DNA of 48,845 nucleotides from Collinsella vaginalis (GCF_900176655.1 NZ_LT838860.1:56310-105154); one strand, 5' to 3'; numbered from the stretch's first letter, positions 1 to 7,503 are shown. The notes: a model not told the origin generated them from the letters alone. Made by a program: numbers and translations.

Positions 1-306
1 TCGACGGACGTTTGCCGGAAGGTTGGACGGAGTCCGCTGTTGGGGCTCGCACCGCAGGCGTCGTTCATGCGCTGCAAGGACCTGAACGCCATGCTGTGCC
101 CGCCGCCGGACCCGCGCCGCGGTAAAGCGCTCCGTGCCACGGGTCCGCGCAGACCGAGTGATCCCCAGATAACGAGATAAGCGGGTGTCGCACCGTCTGA
201 CCAGCCTAGTTTACAAACGTTATCTATGGTGATGCAGTGATAGGGGACGAACAAGGCTAGCATGTCCAACATTGACCGCGCGCACTATGACCTCGATGGA
301 GGAGCC
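1..306. other. gene-free start of window
   Basis: I see no convincing coding region in any frame here. It may be the far end of an upstream intergenic region. The only candidate signal is a weak promoter for degV: CTGACC at 197-202 and TATCTA at 221-226 with an 18-bp spacer. Confidence 0.4.
197..226 (+). promoter_or_regulatory. possible promoter of degV
   Basis: A -35-like CTGACC (197-202) and a -10-like TATCTA (221-226) are separated by 18 bp, about 80 bp before the chosen degV start. Neither hexamer is close to consensus, so this is a weak call. Confidence 0.3.
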
Positions 307-1170
307 ATGACCGTTCACATCATCACCGATTCCGCCAGCGATATCGCGCAGGGGGCAGATCCACGCCTCACGGTGCTGCCGCTCACGATCGCCTTCGGCG
401 GCGACGTCTACCGAGACGGCGTCGACATCACCACGGAGCGCTTCTACGAACTCCTGATCGAGAGCGACCACCTGCCGACAACCGGCCAGGTGAACCCGTT
501 TCAGTACACGGAGGCCATCGAGGCGGCGCGCACGGCGGGAGCGGATGAGATCGTCATCATCGCCCTGTCGTCGAAGCTCTCCGGAATCTGTCAGAGCGCG
601 CAGACCGCCGCATTTGAAGCCGGCGGCGAGGCGGCCGGCGTCTACGTGGTGGACACCCTGTCGGCGACGGTGGGCGAGCGCATCCTCGTGGAGCGGGCGC
701 TCGAGCTTGTGGATGAGGGACTCGATGGGGCGGCTATCGCGGAGGCCGTCACAGCGGCCCGCGACCTCGTCTGCGTGGTGGGCCTCCTCGACACCTTGGA
801 GTACCTCAGGCGCGGCGGCCGCGTGCCGGCGGCCGCGGCGGCCATCGGCGAGCTGCTGGCGATCAAGCCGGTGATCGGCATCGATGACGGGCTGGTGGTC
901 CTGCGCGGCAAGGCGCGCGGTTCCAAGAACGGCCGGAACCTGCTCAACCGCGCGATCGAGGAGGCCGGCGGCGTCGATTTCGACCTGCCCCTCCATCTGG
1001 GCTACACCGGACTCAGCGACCGGGTCCTGCAGAAGTACATCGACGACTCCCGGGCGCTCTGGGAGCGCGCGCTCGATCGCGCCGAGCTGCCGGTGAGCAG
1101 GGTTGGGGCGACCATCGGCACTCATGTGGGCCCCGGTGCGATCGCGCTCGCGTTCTTCCGGAGGGGGTAG
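307..1170 (+). CDS. DegV family fatty-acid-binding protein
   Basis: 287-aa soluble protein of the DegV (FakB-like) family. Members bind one long-chain fatty acid and can present it to a FakA-type fatty acid kinase; no kinase gene is nearby. Family hallmarks are the N-terminal ITDSASDI (residues 5-12), the TTGQVNPFQY segment around residues 57-66 that lines the lipid headgroup in the family, and the LSGICQSA segment. The length is normal for DegV (about 280 aa). An in-frame ATG 45 bp upstream at 262 exists, but the family starts directly at the first beta strand and GGAGGAG at 298-304 sits just before ATG 307, so 307 is preferred. The spacing of that ribosome site is short. It is apparently monocistronic, followed by an HAD pseudogene with its own -10 site. 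Confidence 0.88.
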   Translation: MTVHIITDSASDIAQGADPRLTVLPLTIAFGGDVYRDGVDITTERFYELLIESDHLPTTGQVNPFQYTEAIEAARTAGADEIVIIALSSKLSGICQSAQTAAFEAGGEAAGVYVVDTLSATVGERILVERALELVDEGLDGAAIAEAVTAARDLVCVVGLLDTLEYLRRGGRVPAAAAAIGELLAIKPVIGIDDGLVVLRGKARGSKNGRNLLNRAIEEAGGVDFDLPLHLGYTGLSDRVLQKYIDDSRALWERALDRAELPVSRVGATIGTHVGPGAIALAFFRRG

Positions 1171-1209
1171 GCCCCGTCGCGCCGCGATGTGCAGACCGCC
1201 TTATTTGGT

Positions 1210-1215
1210 TAGAAT
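1210..1215 (+). promoter_or_regulatory. -10 element TAGAAT before HAD gene
   Basis: TAGAAT lies 40 bp before the ATG at 1255. The same hexamer precedes genes at 9468 and 43549, suggesting a housekeeping -10 with a weakly conserved -35 in this genome. No good -35 is visible. Confidence 0.4.
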
Positions 1216-1254
1216 GGCCCTCGCGCCCATTCGGCAGCATGAGAGGGGACAACC

Positions 1255-2021
1255 ATGATCAAGGCCGCGTTCTTCGATATCGACGGCACGCTCACGAGCT
1301 TCAAGACGCACCGCGTGCCCGAGAGCGCCGAGCGCGCCCTTGCGGCCCTGCGAGCGTCCGGCGTCGCCACCGTCGTCTCCACGGGACGCGCCCGCTACCA
1401 GATGATCCCCGAGCTGCTGGAGGGTTTTGACGCCTACATCACCTTCAACGGCCAGCTCTGCTTCGATGGCGCTGGAAGCTTCCGCGACTGCTCGCTCGAT
1501 GCCGCAGACGTGCGCGCGATCGCGGCGCAGTCCCGTGAGCGCGGATACGACCTGCTCGTGCTCCAGCGCGACGGCTCGTTCGCAAGCGGCCGGGGGGATC
1601 GCCTGCGGGCGAATGAGCAGGAGGTGGGGCTCCGTTACGTGGTCGACGACCTCGCACGCGCGCTCGAGGCGCCGGTGTACCAGATCTGCGCGTTCCTGCC
1701 CCGCGAGGAGGAGGGCCAGATCCTTAAGGTCACGGAGCACGTTGCGCTGACCCGCTGGACCGATCTCTTCTGCGATGTGGTGCCGAGCACGGGCGGCAAG
1801 GGCGTGGGGTGGCGGCCGTGCTCGAGCGTCTGGGCGTGGGCCCGGACGAGGCGGTGGCCTTTGGTGACGGGGAGAACGACTTGCCGATGTTCAGGGCGGT
1901 GGGCCATGCGGTCGCCATGGGCAACGCCTGGGATACCGTGAAAGCGGAGGCAGAGCTCGTGACCACCTCCGTTGACGAGGACGGCATCTGGAATGCCTGC
2001 CGTGAGCTGGGGCTTGTCTGA
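1255..2021 (+). pseudogene. HAD (Cof-type) phosphatase, frameshifted
   Basis: A Cof/YbiV-type haloacid-dehalogenase phosphatase interrupted by one frameshift. The first frame (from ATG 1255) carries motif I FFDIDGTLTSF, motif II STGRAR and reaches the motif III lysine in STGGKG at about 1790-1803. From there the frame reads unrelated sequence to 1941. The -1 frame resumes the family exactly at VAAVLERLG (1809 on) with motif IV AFGDGENDLPMF and the conserved AVAMGNA, ending at 2021. One G missing from the GGGG run at 1806-1809 explains the break; restoring it gives about 256 aa, normal for Cof proteins. It may be a true inactivating mutation, a phase-variable or slippery G run, or a sequencing error. 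Intact, it would dephosphorylate sugar phosphates or similar small substrates. An intact paralogue lies at 10213-11049. Confidence 0.85.
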
Positions 2022-2080
2022 GTTTTGGAGTGTGGGCCCGCCTGGAGGGCCCGCCTGCGGAAACGCATAATCTTTGCGGG

Positions 2081-2095
2081 CGGCAGGCTCTGCCG
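2081..2095. terminator. hairpin between convergent HAD and perR genes
   Basis: CGGCAG-gct-CTGCCG forms a short perfect hairpin just past both convergent stop codons (2021 on plus, 2108 on minus). No clear U tract follows on either strand, so its role as a bidirectional terminator is inferred from position. Confidence 0.4.
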
Positions 2096-2107
2096 CGCTG
2101 AGACGGG

Positions 2108-2506
2108 CTAGGTGGTCTGCTGCTTGCGCTGGCAGGCAGGGCAGATGCCGTAGAAGACCGTGCTGTGCGATTCGACGTCGTAGCCCGTCTCCGCAGCTGC
2201 GCGGGCGTCGACCGCGTCGTCGTAGGCGAGGGGGGCGTCCTGCACCGAGCCGCAGATGAGGCAGGTCACGTGCGCGTGGTCCTCGATCCTCCGATCGAAG
2301 CGGTTGCCTCCCGGCACATGGACCGAGCGGATCGCACCGGCCTCCTCGAGCAGGTTGAGGTTGCGGTACACCGTGCCGCGGCTGATCTTCTCGTCGTGGG
2401 CGCGTACATCGTGGTAGATCTCCTCAGCCGTGGGGTGGTCGCTCCGTGCGATCACGGCATCGAGCACCAGTTGGCGCTGGTGCGTGTTGCGTCGTTGCAC
2501 CGCCAC
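2108..2506 (-). CDS. Fur-family regulator, PerR-like
   Basis: 132-aa metal-dependent repressor of the Fur superfamily. The N-terminal winged helix includes HPTAEEIYHDVRAH and SRGTVYRNLNLLEEAG. The C-terminal metal half includes NRFDRRIEDHAHVTC, then CxxC (CLICG) and a second CxxC (CPAC), the structural zinc site. The H-D-H-H-D pattern (His in HPTAEE, Asp in RFD, His-x-His in DHAHVTC, Asp after CGSVQD) matches PerR, where the histidines are oxidised by peroxide in the Fe2+ form. PerR is therefore more likely than Fur or Zur, but activity is inferred. The start is the GTG at 2506, preceded by AGGAAGG; earlier in-frame codons lack the family. An inverted repeat at 2532-2547 may be its own operator. 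It lies downstream of the flavodoxin gene, behind a hairpin. Confidence 0.85.
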   Translation of the reverse strand: MAVQRRNTHQRQLVLDAVIARSDHPTAEEIYHDVRAHDEKISRGTVYRNLNLLEEAGAIRSVHVPGGNRFDRRIEDHAHVTCLICGSVQDAPLAYDDAVDARAAAETGYDVESHSTVFYGICPACQRKQQTT

Positions 2507-2531
2507 GGCGTTCCCTTCCTTATCAGTACGG

Positions 2532-2547
2532 CGTATCGATAGATACG
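2532..2547. promoter_or_regulatory. inverted repeat upstream of perR-like gene
   Basis: CGTATC-gata-GATACG is a perfect 6-bp inverted repeat, 26 bp before the perR-like start. It overlaps the only AT-rich, promoter-like stretch here and could be an autoregulatory operator. It is not the Bacillus PerR box. Confidence 0.4.
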
Positions 2548-2641
2548 ATAGCACAGCGGGAATTTGGGTTCGGTTGCCCCACGCCCCGCATGGCCGACGT
2601 CCATCTGAGCAACGCGGTTCCGACACATTGCCGCCATGAGT

Positions 2642-2674
2642 GGGGCGGGCGAGCCTTCGTGGCCCGCCCGCCCC
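2642..2674 (-). terminator. strong GC hairpin after flavodoxin gene
   Basis: A 14-bp stem (left arm 2642-2655, right arm 2661-2674, one mismatch) with loop TTCGT lies 47 bp past the flavodoxin stop. No U tract follows, so it may also stabilise the 3' end or act with Rho. Confidence 0.5.
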
Positions 2675-2720
2675 TGGTACATCCGCCGCTCGTTCCACGG
2701 CGCAGCCGAATCGGCTTTGA

Positions 2721-3140
2721 TCACACGAGCTTCGCGCCGAGCGCCTTGGCCTGGGTCTCGCCCTCGGCATCAGGGGCGTCGTAGACGATGAGGGTGTCGA
2801 CGACGTTCACGCCGGCATCCGCCGCGTCGGCCTTCCAGGTGTCCATCCACTCACCTTCGGCCCACTCATAGCTGCCGAAGAGGGCGACTTTCTTCTCACC
2901 GAACGAGCCCTTGGTGTCGTCCCAGAACGGCTGGAACTCGTCGTACTCGAGCTCCTCGGAGCCCATGGCGGGGCATCCGAGGGCGAAGGCATCGTAGCTC
3001 GCGAGCGACGCCTTGTCGAAATCAGAGACCTGGACGACGTCCGCCTCGCCGCCGGCCTCGGAGACCCCGTCGGCGACGAACCCAGCAAGGGCCTCGGTGT
3101 TGCCCGTGCCGCTCCAGTAGATGACCGCAACCTTGCTCAT
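2721..3140 (-). CDS. flavodoxin
   Basis: 139-aa short-chain flavodoxin. It carries low-potential electrons on FMN in the cytoplasm and typically replaces ferredoxin when iron is scarce. The FMN phosphate loop WSGTGNTEALA (about residues 9-19) follows the first beta strand; the middle loop GCPAMGSEELE and the SYEWAEGEWMD segment fit the two flavin-stacking loops. The length is normal for a short flavodoxin. The ATG at 3140 has AAAGGA upstream. It starts 51 bp after the DUF3793 stop in the same direction, so the two genes are probably one transcript from the promoter with the IdeR-like box at 3915-3935. The redox partner is not in the window. Confidence 0.93.
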   Translation of the reverse strand: MSKVAVIYWSGTGNTEALAGFVADGVSEAGGEADVVQVSDFDKASLASYDAFALGCPAMGSEELEYDEFQPFWDDTKGSFGEKKVALFGSYEWAEGEWMDTWKADAADAGVNVVDTLIVYDAPDAEGETQAKALGAKLV

Positions 3141-3191
3141 AGCTGATCCTTTCCGTTGCGCCGCGTTCTTCGCGCGGCTGGTTTCTGGGTC

Positions 3192-3887
3192 CTATGCGCA
3201 CGCGACGGCGAGCTCGGTGAGGCTCGCGCCGCGACGATAGCGTTGTCGGCACCGTGCCGTGTTCGCACGGATGCGCTCGAAGAGGGCGAGTGCGCGGTTC
3301 CGATCCTGGTACACCTTCCAAGGTCCGGAGACTAGGCAGTTTTTGCCGGCGTGGTTGATGAAGCCCGCTACGTCGGCGACGGGGTAGCCGAGGAGGTAAC
3401 CGACCTCATGGGGGAAGGCGGTTCGCTGCGGATGCTGCGGGGAGGGAACGGCTGTCGCCGCATGCCGGGCGCTCACGGCGCAGGGGCCGCGCGCTGCCAT
3501 TCGCTCGGCGAGGGAATCCAAGCATCCATCGAGGTCGCCTGAGGGATATCCGGCCGTTTCGAACGCATGGTGCACCTCGGGTATCGAGAAGATGCGCTCG
3601 AGCGCGTCCGGCCGGTAGAGGAAGAGCAGGGCCCCGCAGCCGCGCCAGACGAGCACGCTCAGACGGATGCCGGAGTGTTCGAGACAGGTGGCGCAGACGC
3701 GTGCCGCATCATGGAGGGCGGCGCGGTTCTCGCGCACCTCGGTGGCGCTTACTGCCGTGCAGGGAGTCGATGCGGCGAACCGCCCGGGGAAGGTGAAGAG
3801 GTTCGCGGGCATGGCCCCGGTCAGCGTGGGTGCGCCGTTGCGAACGATCGATGCCTCGAGTGAGAGCGCGTCGATGGGTGTGATCAC
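3192..3887 (-). CDS. DUF3793 family protein
   Basis: 231-aa protein recognised as DUF3793, found in Clostridia and Coriobacteriia, often beside flavodoxin or iron-uptake genes. The function is unknown. Visible features are VCATCLEHSGIRLSVLVWR in the first half, a LLFLYRP segment, the PHEVGYLLGYPVADVAGFI motif typical of the family, and several cysteines; no signal peptide or membrane segment. The start is GTG 3887 with GGAGG at 3895-3899. The reading frame is open to 4040, but that extension lacks a ribosome site and crosses the promoter. Context (flavodoxin downstream, PerR-like gene beyond, iron-box-like promoter) suggests a role in iron limitation or redox adaptation; this is inference. 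Confidence 0.82.
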   Translation of the reverse strand: MITPIDALSLEASIVRNGAPTLTGAMPANLFTFPGRFAASTPCTAVSATEVRENRAALHDAARVCATCLEHSGIRLSVLVWRGCGALLFLYRPDALERIFSIPEVHHAFETAGYPSGDLDGCLDSLAERMAARGPCAVSARHAATAVPSPQHPQRTAFPHEVGYLLGYPVADVAGFINHAGKNCLVSGPWKVYQDRNRALALFERIRANTARCRQRYRRGASLTELAVACA

Positions 3888-3914
3888 GGTGCGTCCTCCA
3901 GCCTTCGTCCCTTT

Positions 3915-3935
3915 GTTAGGTCTAGGTAACTTATA
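3915..3935 (-). promoter_or_regulatory. promoter with DtxR/IdeR-like iron box
   Basis: On the minus strand a -10 TATAAG (3935-3930) precedes the DUF3793-flavodoxin genes. Read on plus, positions 3916-3934 match 13 of 19 bases of the IdeR/DtxR consensus TTAGGTTAGGCTAACCTAA, including the first half-site TTAGGT. The core GTTAGGTCTAGGTAAC begins and ends with inverted GTTA/TAAC. A repressor bound there would cover the -10 and start point. The -35 is poor. Confidence 0.45.
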
Positions 3936-3969
3936 CACCGGATCGGCGCCGGATCGCACGAGAAGTAAG

Positions 3970-4015
3970 CATCTTCTAACTTCTAGGGAAGATGGATGGG
4001 ATTGAGGGCTATAGT
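3970..4015 (+). promoter_or_regulatory. promoter region of metal-domain gene
   Basis: CATCTTC (3970-3976) and GAAGATG (3988-3994) form a perfect 7-bp inverted repeat with an 11-bp spacer, followed by a -10-like TATAGT at 4010-4015. This is the likely promoter and operator of the divergently read gene at 4202, leaving a leader of about 180 nt. Confidence 0.4.
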
Positions 4016-4117
4016 GTGTTCGCGAAAGGCGCGGCTTCACGGATTCAACCGCCCATGCGGGCGCCGTGGTGCGGGACCGAGTCGAGTGGCCGCGGTTCGT
4101 TGCAAACCGTAGCGCCG

Positions 4118-4136
4118 GACCTGGCGGCGCCAGGTC
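4118..4136 (+). promoter_or_regulatory. leader hairpin before metal-domain gene
   Basis: GACCTGGC-ggc-GCCAGGTC is a perfect 8-bp stem with a 3-nt loop in the presumed leader, 65 nt before the start codon. No U tract follows. Its role is unknown. Confidence 0.35.
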
Positions 4137-4201
4137 GATGCGGCTGCGCCGTTTGGGATGCGCCGACCGAACCGGTTGGCGCCATGTTGAAGGGAGCTCT
4201 C

Positions 4202-4588
4202 ATGGGTGAGATCCTCACGCCGGGCAATATCGTAGTCGCCATCATCGTCATCGCCGGCCTCGCCATCGGCGGGCGTCGTGTCTGGGGCGGCCTCTCGGGC
4301 ACGCAGAGCTGCTGCGGTGAGCACGAGGGGGCCGCGAAGGTCAAGCACGTGGAGGTGGCGGACACCGATGAGTCACACTATCCGTATCGGACTGACCTTT
4401 TGATTGGCGGCATGACCTGCGAGAACTGTGAACGCCATGTCACAGACGCCCTGAACGGGATCGATGGCACCTGGGCGCGGGTGAGTCTTGGCGACAACAT
4501 GGCCCGCATCCTCTCAAAGCACCCCATCGACGAGGCCGCCTACGAGCGGGCCGTCAAGGATGCCGGCTACTACGTGCAGAAGCTCTAA
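4202..4588 (+). CDS. FeoB-associated-like membrane protein with HMA domain
   Basis: 128-aa protein in two parts. Residues 1-50 hold one hydrophobic helix (about 8-24) followed by basic residues and a CC pair (SCCGEHE), resembling FeoB-associated Cys-rich membrane proteins. Residues 58-128 are a heavy-metal-associated (HMA) ferredoxin-fold domain with the metal site GMTCENC, as in copper chaperones and P-type ATPase N-termini. The HMA domain would bind a soft metal such as Cu+ on the cytoplasmic side, tethered to the membrane. The start ATG 4202 has AAGGGAG upstream; a further ATG at 4184 has none. It diverges from the DUF3793-flavodoxin operon, suggesting metal homeostasis. No feoB or copper ATPase is in the window. 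Confidence 0.75.
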   Translation: MGEILTPGNIVVAIIVIAGLAIGGRRVWGGLSGTQSCCGEHEGAAKVKHVEVADTDESHYPYRTDLLIGGMTCENCERHVTDALNGIDGTWARVSLGDNMARILSKHPIDEAAYERAVKDAGYYVQKL

Positions 4589-4608
4589 GCGCCGCCTGCA
4601 CGCGGCGC
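4589..4608 (+). terminator. hairpin directly after metal-domain gene
   Basis: GCGCCGC-ctgcac-GCGGCGC, a perfect 7-bp stem, begins at the base after the stop codon. No U tract follows, so terminator function is tentative. Confidence 0.4.
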
Positions 4609-4750
4609 CGGCGGGCCTCGCAAGGGGTTCCTTCCGGCTGGAATCGACCTTCTCTGGCCTTGACCTTCAGCCTTTTAGGACGGACCGGCGCCCGCGCTGG
4701 AGGGCTGTGGGCCGAGAGAGCTTGTCCGCTCGCGTGCGCCCCTGCCGACC

Positions 4751-5122
4751 TCACACTCCTGGCCGCTCCCACGCGCCATCACCGTTCGCGGGGGAGCGGT
4801 CGATCTCACGAATATCGCGAAACGGGATCGTGAGCTCGTCGAGGCGCAGGTTTCGGAGGGTTGCGTCCACGGCCGCCACCGTTCCCGCCCGGGTGACGTA
4901 GCCGTCGCCCCGGTAGAAGGTCACGCGTATGAGATCGCCCCGGCGCACCTGCATGATCGTCTGCGAGAGGGCGAGGGCCTCCTCGTCGGTGGGCTCGTGT
5001 CGCGCCTCGACCACGCGCTCCTGCTGACGTGCGAGCTCGTAGTAGCCGGTGAGCGCCGCGAAGGGCATGAACTGGGCTGCGCGGCTGGCTCGGGACTGAC
5101 CGTTTTTGGTGTACTTAGGCAC
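4751..5122 (-). CDS. YolD-like protein
   Basis: 123-aa YolD-like family protein. In Bacillus, YolD-type proteins are encoded next to UvrX/YqjW, a Y-family polymerase, and are proposed to be accessory factors, perhaps UmuD-like. The N-terminus has the family signature RAAQFMPFAALTGY (about residues 12-25), then an acidic/helical segment, and a C-terminal beta-rich part (GDLIRVTFYRGDGY, LTIPFRDIREID). The start is GTG 5122 with GGAGGG upstream. It overlaps the polymerase stop by 8 bp, which implies translational coupling and a single SOS-controlled transcript. Confidence 0.85.
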   Translation of the reverse strand: MPKYTKNGQSRASRAAQFMPFAALTGYYELARQQERVVEARHEPTDEEALALSQTIMQVRRGDLIRVTFYRGDGYVTRAGTVAAVDATLRNLRLDELTIPFRDIREIDRSPANGDGAWERPGV

Positions 5123-6557
5123 GGTGCCCTCCCACCTGCTCGTTGCGCTCGCGCCCGGTGGCCCCACGTTTGAAGCTCGTGCCACGGAGCAGGGCGTTCT
5201 TTCCCCAGCGGCCCTTCACGGCGTTGACGGTGAGGGCGAGCTGCCGCTCGGCGCCCTCGGCGGCCTGATCGGTGAAGAGGTCCACGTCGGCGAACTCCTC
5301 GGGGAGGAGGTCCCCGAACCCGATGCTCATGCGCTTGATGGCCCGCGCGGGATCGACCGTCTCATCGAACAGCCACTCGAAGGTCTCCCAGATCTTGCGG
5401 AACGAGTTCGTGTGCCCGCTGAGCTTGCGCTGCCCGCCGGCGTGCCCCCAGGCCCCGCGTGCGATGCGGCCTGCGAACTCTCCGGGGAAGGTATCTCCGG
5501 CGAGCCTGCTCATCGCTCGGACGCCCCCGCCGATGCTGCCGTCGGGGTTCTGGCGCTCCAGCAGGGCGGTGTCGTCGAGCGCGCTGTGGGCGCTGGGATC
5601 CACGCAGGTTGCCGGGGCGTTCCTCGCTGGGGGCACGTTCTTGCCGTAGCCCACGAACAGGGAGATCCCGCCTGCGACCACATGGCGGCCGACGAGCTCG
5701 AGCACCGAGGTGTCGACCATCTCGCGAAGTGCCGTGCGCGCCTCCTCGCGCGTGTAGTCGCGGTGCAGGACCTGGCCGCTCACCAGCGAGGAGGCGGCTG
5801 GGCGATAGGCTTGGATCTCGGCGATGGTGACCGGTTCCCGCCCGTGGGCGTGGTCGATCAGGTACTCGGCGCGGACGCCGAGCTCGCGGTAGAGGATTGA
5901 CTCATCGAGCGCGGCGACGCCCATGAGATCGTGCACGTGATAGGCGGCCAGGCGCCGCGCGGTGCCCGCCCCGATGCCCCAGATATCCGTGATGGGCCGG
6001 TGCGGCCAGATCTGCTGGCGGAACGTCTCCTCGGTGAGGACGCCGATGCCGTCGCCCGCGTGCTTGGCGGTGATATCCAAGGCCACTTTGGCGAGGAACA
6101 GGTTGCTCCCGATGCCGGCCGCTGCGGGGATGCCCGTGCGGGAGCGGATCTCGCCCATGAGCTTGCTGGCGAACTGACGGGCCGTCATCTGATAGAGCCT
6201 GAGGTAGGAGGTGGCGTCTATGAAGCACTCGTCCACCGAGTATATGTGGATGTCCTGCGGGCTGATGTGCTCGAGGTAGATGCCGTAGATGCGGGCCGAC
6301 ACCTCCATGTAGAGGCGCATGCGGGGCACCGCCTTCTCATAGGAGATCCCCAAGGGGATCTCGAAGACGCGGCAGCGGTTGCGGACCCCCAAGTGCTTCA
6401 GGGCGGGGCTCACCGCCAGGCAGATGGTCTTGGGGCCGCGGGCGGGATCCGCCACCACCAGCCGCGCGGTGAGCGGATCAAGTCCCTTGTCGACGCATTC
6501 AACCGACGCGTAGAACGATTTGAGATCGATGCATAGGTAGGTGCGGGCGCGTTTCAT
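5115..6557 (-). CDS. Y-family DNA polymerase (UvrX/ImuB-like)
   Basis: 480-aa Y-family translesion polymerase. The first motif CIDLKSFYASVEC gives the metal-binding Asp and steric-gate region; the second, YSVDECFID, gives the catalytic Asp-Glu pair, so the active site looks intact, unlike inactive ImuB proteins. The helix-hairpin-helix segment ITDIWGIGAGTARRLAAY follows. The C-terminal little-finger part is longer than DinB and resembles UvrX/UmuC. The ATG at 6557 has GGAGG upstream and a LexA-box promoter 30 bp away. It is translationally coupled to yolD. Together they form a damage-inducible mutagenic repair unit; a role in stress mutagenesis is inferred. No UmuD homologue is seen. Confidence 0.92.
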   Translation of the reverse strand: MKRARTYLCIDLKSFYASVECVDKGLDPLTARLVVADPARGPKTICLAVSPALKHLGVRNRCRVFEIPLGISYEKAVPRMRLYMEVSARIYGIYLEHISPQDIHIYSVDECFIDATSYLRLYQMTARQFASKLMGEIRSRTGIPAAAGIGSNLFLAKVALDITAKHAGDGIGVLTEETFRQQIWPHRPITDIWGIGAGTARRLAAYHVHDLMGVAALDESILYRELGVRAEYLIDHAHGREPVTIAEIQAYRPAASSLVSGQVLHRDYTREEARTALREMVDTSVLELVGRHVVAGGISLFVGYGKNVPPARNAPATCVDPSAHSALDDTALLERQNPDGSIGGGVRAMSRLAGDTFPGEFAGRIARGAWGHAGGQRKLSGHTNSFRKIWETFEWLFDETVDPARAIKRMSIGFGDLLPEEFADVDLFTDQAAEGAERQLALTVNAVKGRWGKNALLRGTSFKRGATGRERNEQVGGHRA

Positions 6558-6577
6558 GAACCCCTCCTTCTGGCTTC

Positions 6578-6606
6578 AGTGTACACGAACATATGTTCCA
6601 TGAAAA
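6578..6606 (-). promoter_or_regulatory. SOS promoter with perfect LexA box
   Basis: On the minus strand a -35 TTTTCA (6606-6601), 17-bp spacer and -10 TACACT (6583-6578) frame GAACATATGTTC at 6587-6598. This is a perfect 12-bp palindrome matching the Gram-positive/actinobacterial LexA box core (GAAC-N4-GTTC). LexA there would occlude the polymerase. Confidence 0.82.
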
Positions 6607-6677
6607 GACATTCGATGAGGATATCCTAAGGGCCCGTGCGGACACGTTTAAAATAGGGAGATCGAAAGGAGCGCAAG

Positions 6678-7448
6678 ATGGAAAACCGTAGGGACGACGC
6701 CTTGACCCCCGAGGAGCGCCGCCGGCTACCGGGGCGTCTTCTGGGCCTGATCCGCGCGAACGCCCTTCCACTCGTGCTCCTTGGCTGTCTCGCCGTCTTC
6801 CTGCTCCTACTCGGGGATGTGCTCTCATCCGACACGATGCGGATCGACGTCTGGGCCTATTGGCTGTTCGTCCAAAAGCTCCGCGTCTCCTGGCTCACCC
6901 CCGTCATGATGGGGTTCACGGCGCTCGGGAGCCCGGTGATCCTCATCGTGCTCCTGCTCGTGATCGCCGCCTTCGCACCGGGCCGGCGCCCCGGCTGGTG
7001 CTGCGCGGTCAACCTGGTGCTCTCCTCGCTCTTGAACGTCGGTTTGAAGGCCCTGGTCCAGCGCCCCAGACCGGTGGGGTTCCGCCTCATCGAGGAGACG
7101 GGTTTCAGCTTCCCGTCGGGCCACTCGATGATGGCCATGGCCTTCTTCGGATTGATCGTCTGGCTCATCTGGCACTATGAGCGCGATCGCCGCCAGCGCC
7201 TCCTGCTCTCGGGCGCCTTCGCCGTCGTCATCGTGATGATCGGTGTCAGCCGTATCTACCTCGGGGTCCACTACGCGAGCGACGTGATCGGCGGGTTCGC
7301 GGCGGCCCTCATCTGGCTCGCGTTCTACACGCGCCTGGCGGTGCCGCTCTTTTTGGGCGAACCGTCTGTGGACGGGGGAGCCGTAGCACCGGAAGCGCCG
7401 GCCGTGGACGATGCGGCCGCGTCCGACGCGGGCTCAGCGCTACAATAG
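6678..7448 (+). CDS. PAP2-family membrane phosphatase
   Basis: 256-aa PAP2 superfamily lipid phosphatase, probably acting on undecaprenyl pyrophosphate or phosphatidate outside the membrane. The three signature motifs are present: K124 with the RPRP of KALVQRPRP, PSGH at about 147-150, and SRIYLGVHYASD at about 191-202 with the catalytic histidine. About six hydrophobic segments match the family (residues 30-50, 70-85, 90-107, 115-125, 152-168, 177-193, 205-220). An Ala/Asp-rich tail of about 25 residues has no known role. The start has AAAGGAG upstream. Cell-wall carrier recycling (BacA/PgpB-type) is the likeliest job; the substrate cannot be told from sequence. Confidence 0.88.
   Translation: MENRRDDALTPEERRRLPGRLLGLIRANALPLVLLGCLAVFLLLLGDVLSSDTMRIDVWAYWLFVQKLRVSWLTPVMMGFTALGSPVILIVLLLVIAAFAPGRRPGWCCAVNLVLSSLLNVGLKALVQRPRPVGFRLIEETGFSFPSGHSMMAMAFFGLIVWLIWHYERDRRQRLLLSGAFAVVIVMIGVSRIYLGVHYASDVIGGFAAALIWLAFYTRLAVPLFLGEPSVDGGAVAPEAPAVDDAAASDAGSALQ
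7441..7446 (+). promoter_or_regulatory. -10 element TACAAT before pgi
   Basis: TACAAT overlaps the stop codon of the PAP2 gene and lies 58 bp before pgi. A hairpin GCGGGC-gcggt-GCCCGC at 7461-7477 follows in the presumed leader. No clear -35. Confidence 0.4.
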
Positions 7449-7503
7449 GGGAAACCTCACGCGGGCGCGGTGCCCGCGGGCACGTCTCTAGGAGGAGTTC
7501 CCC

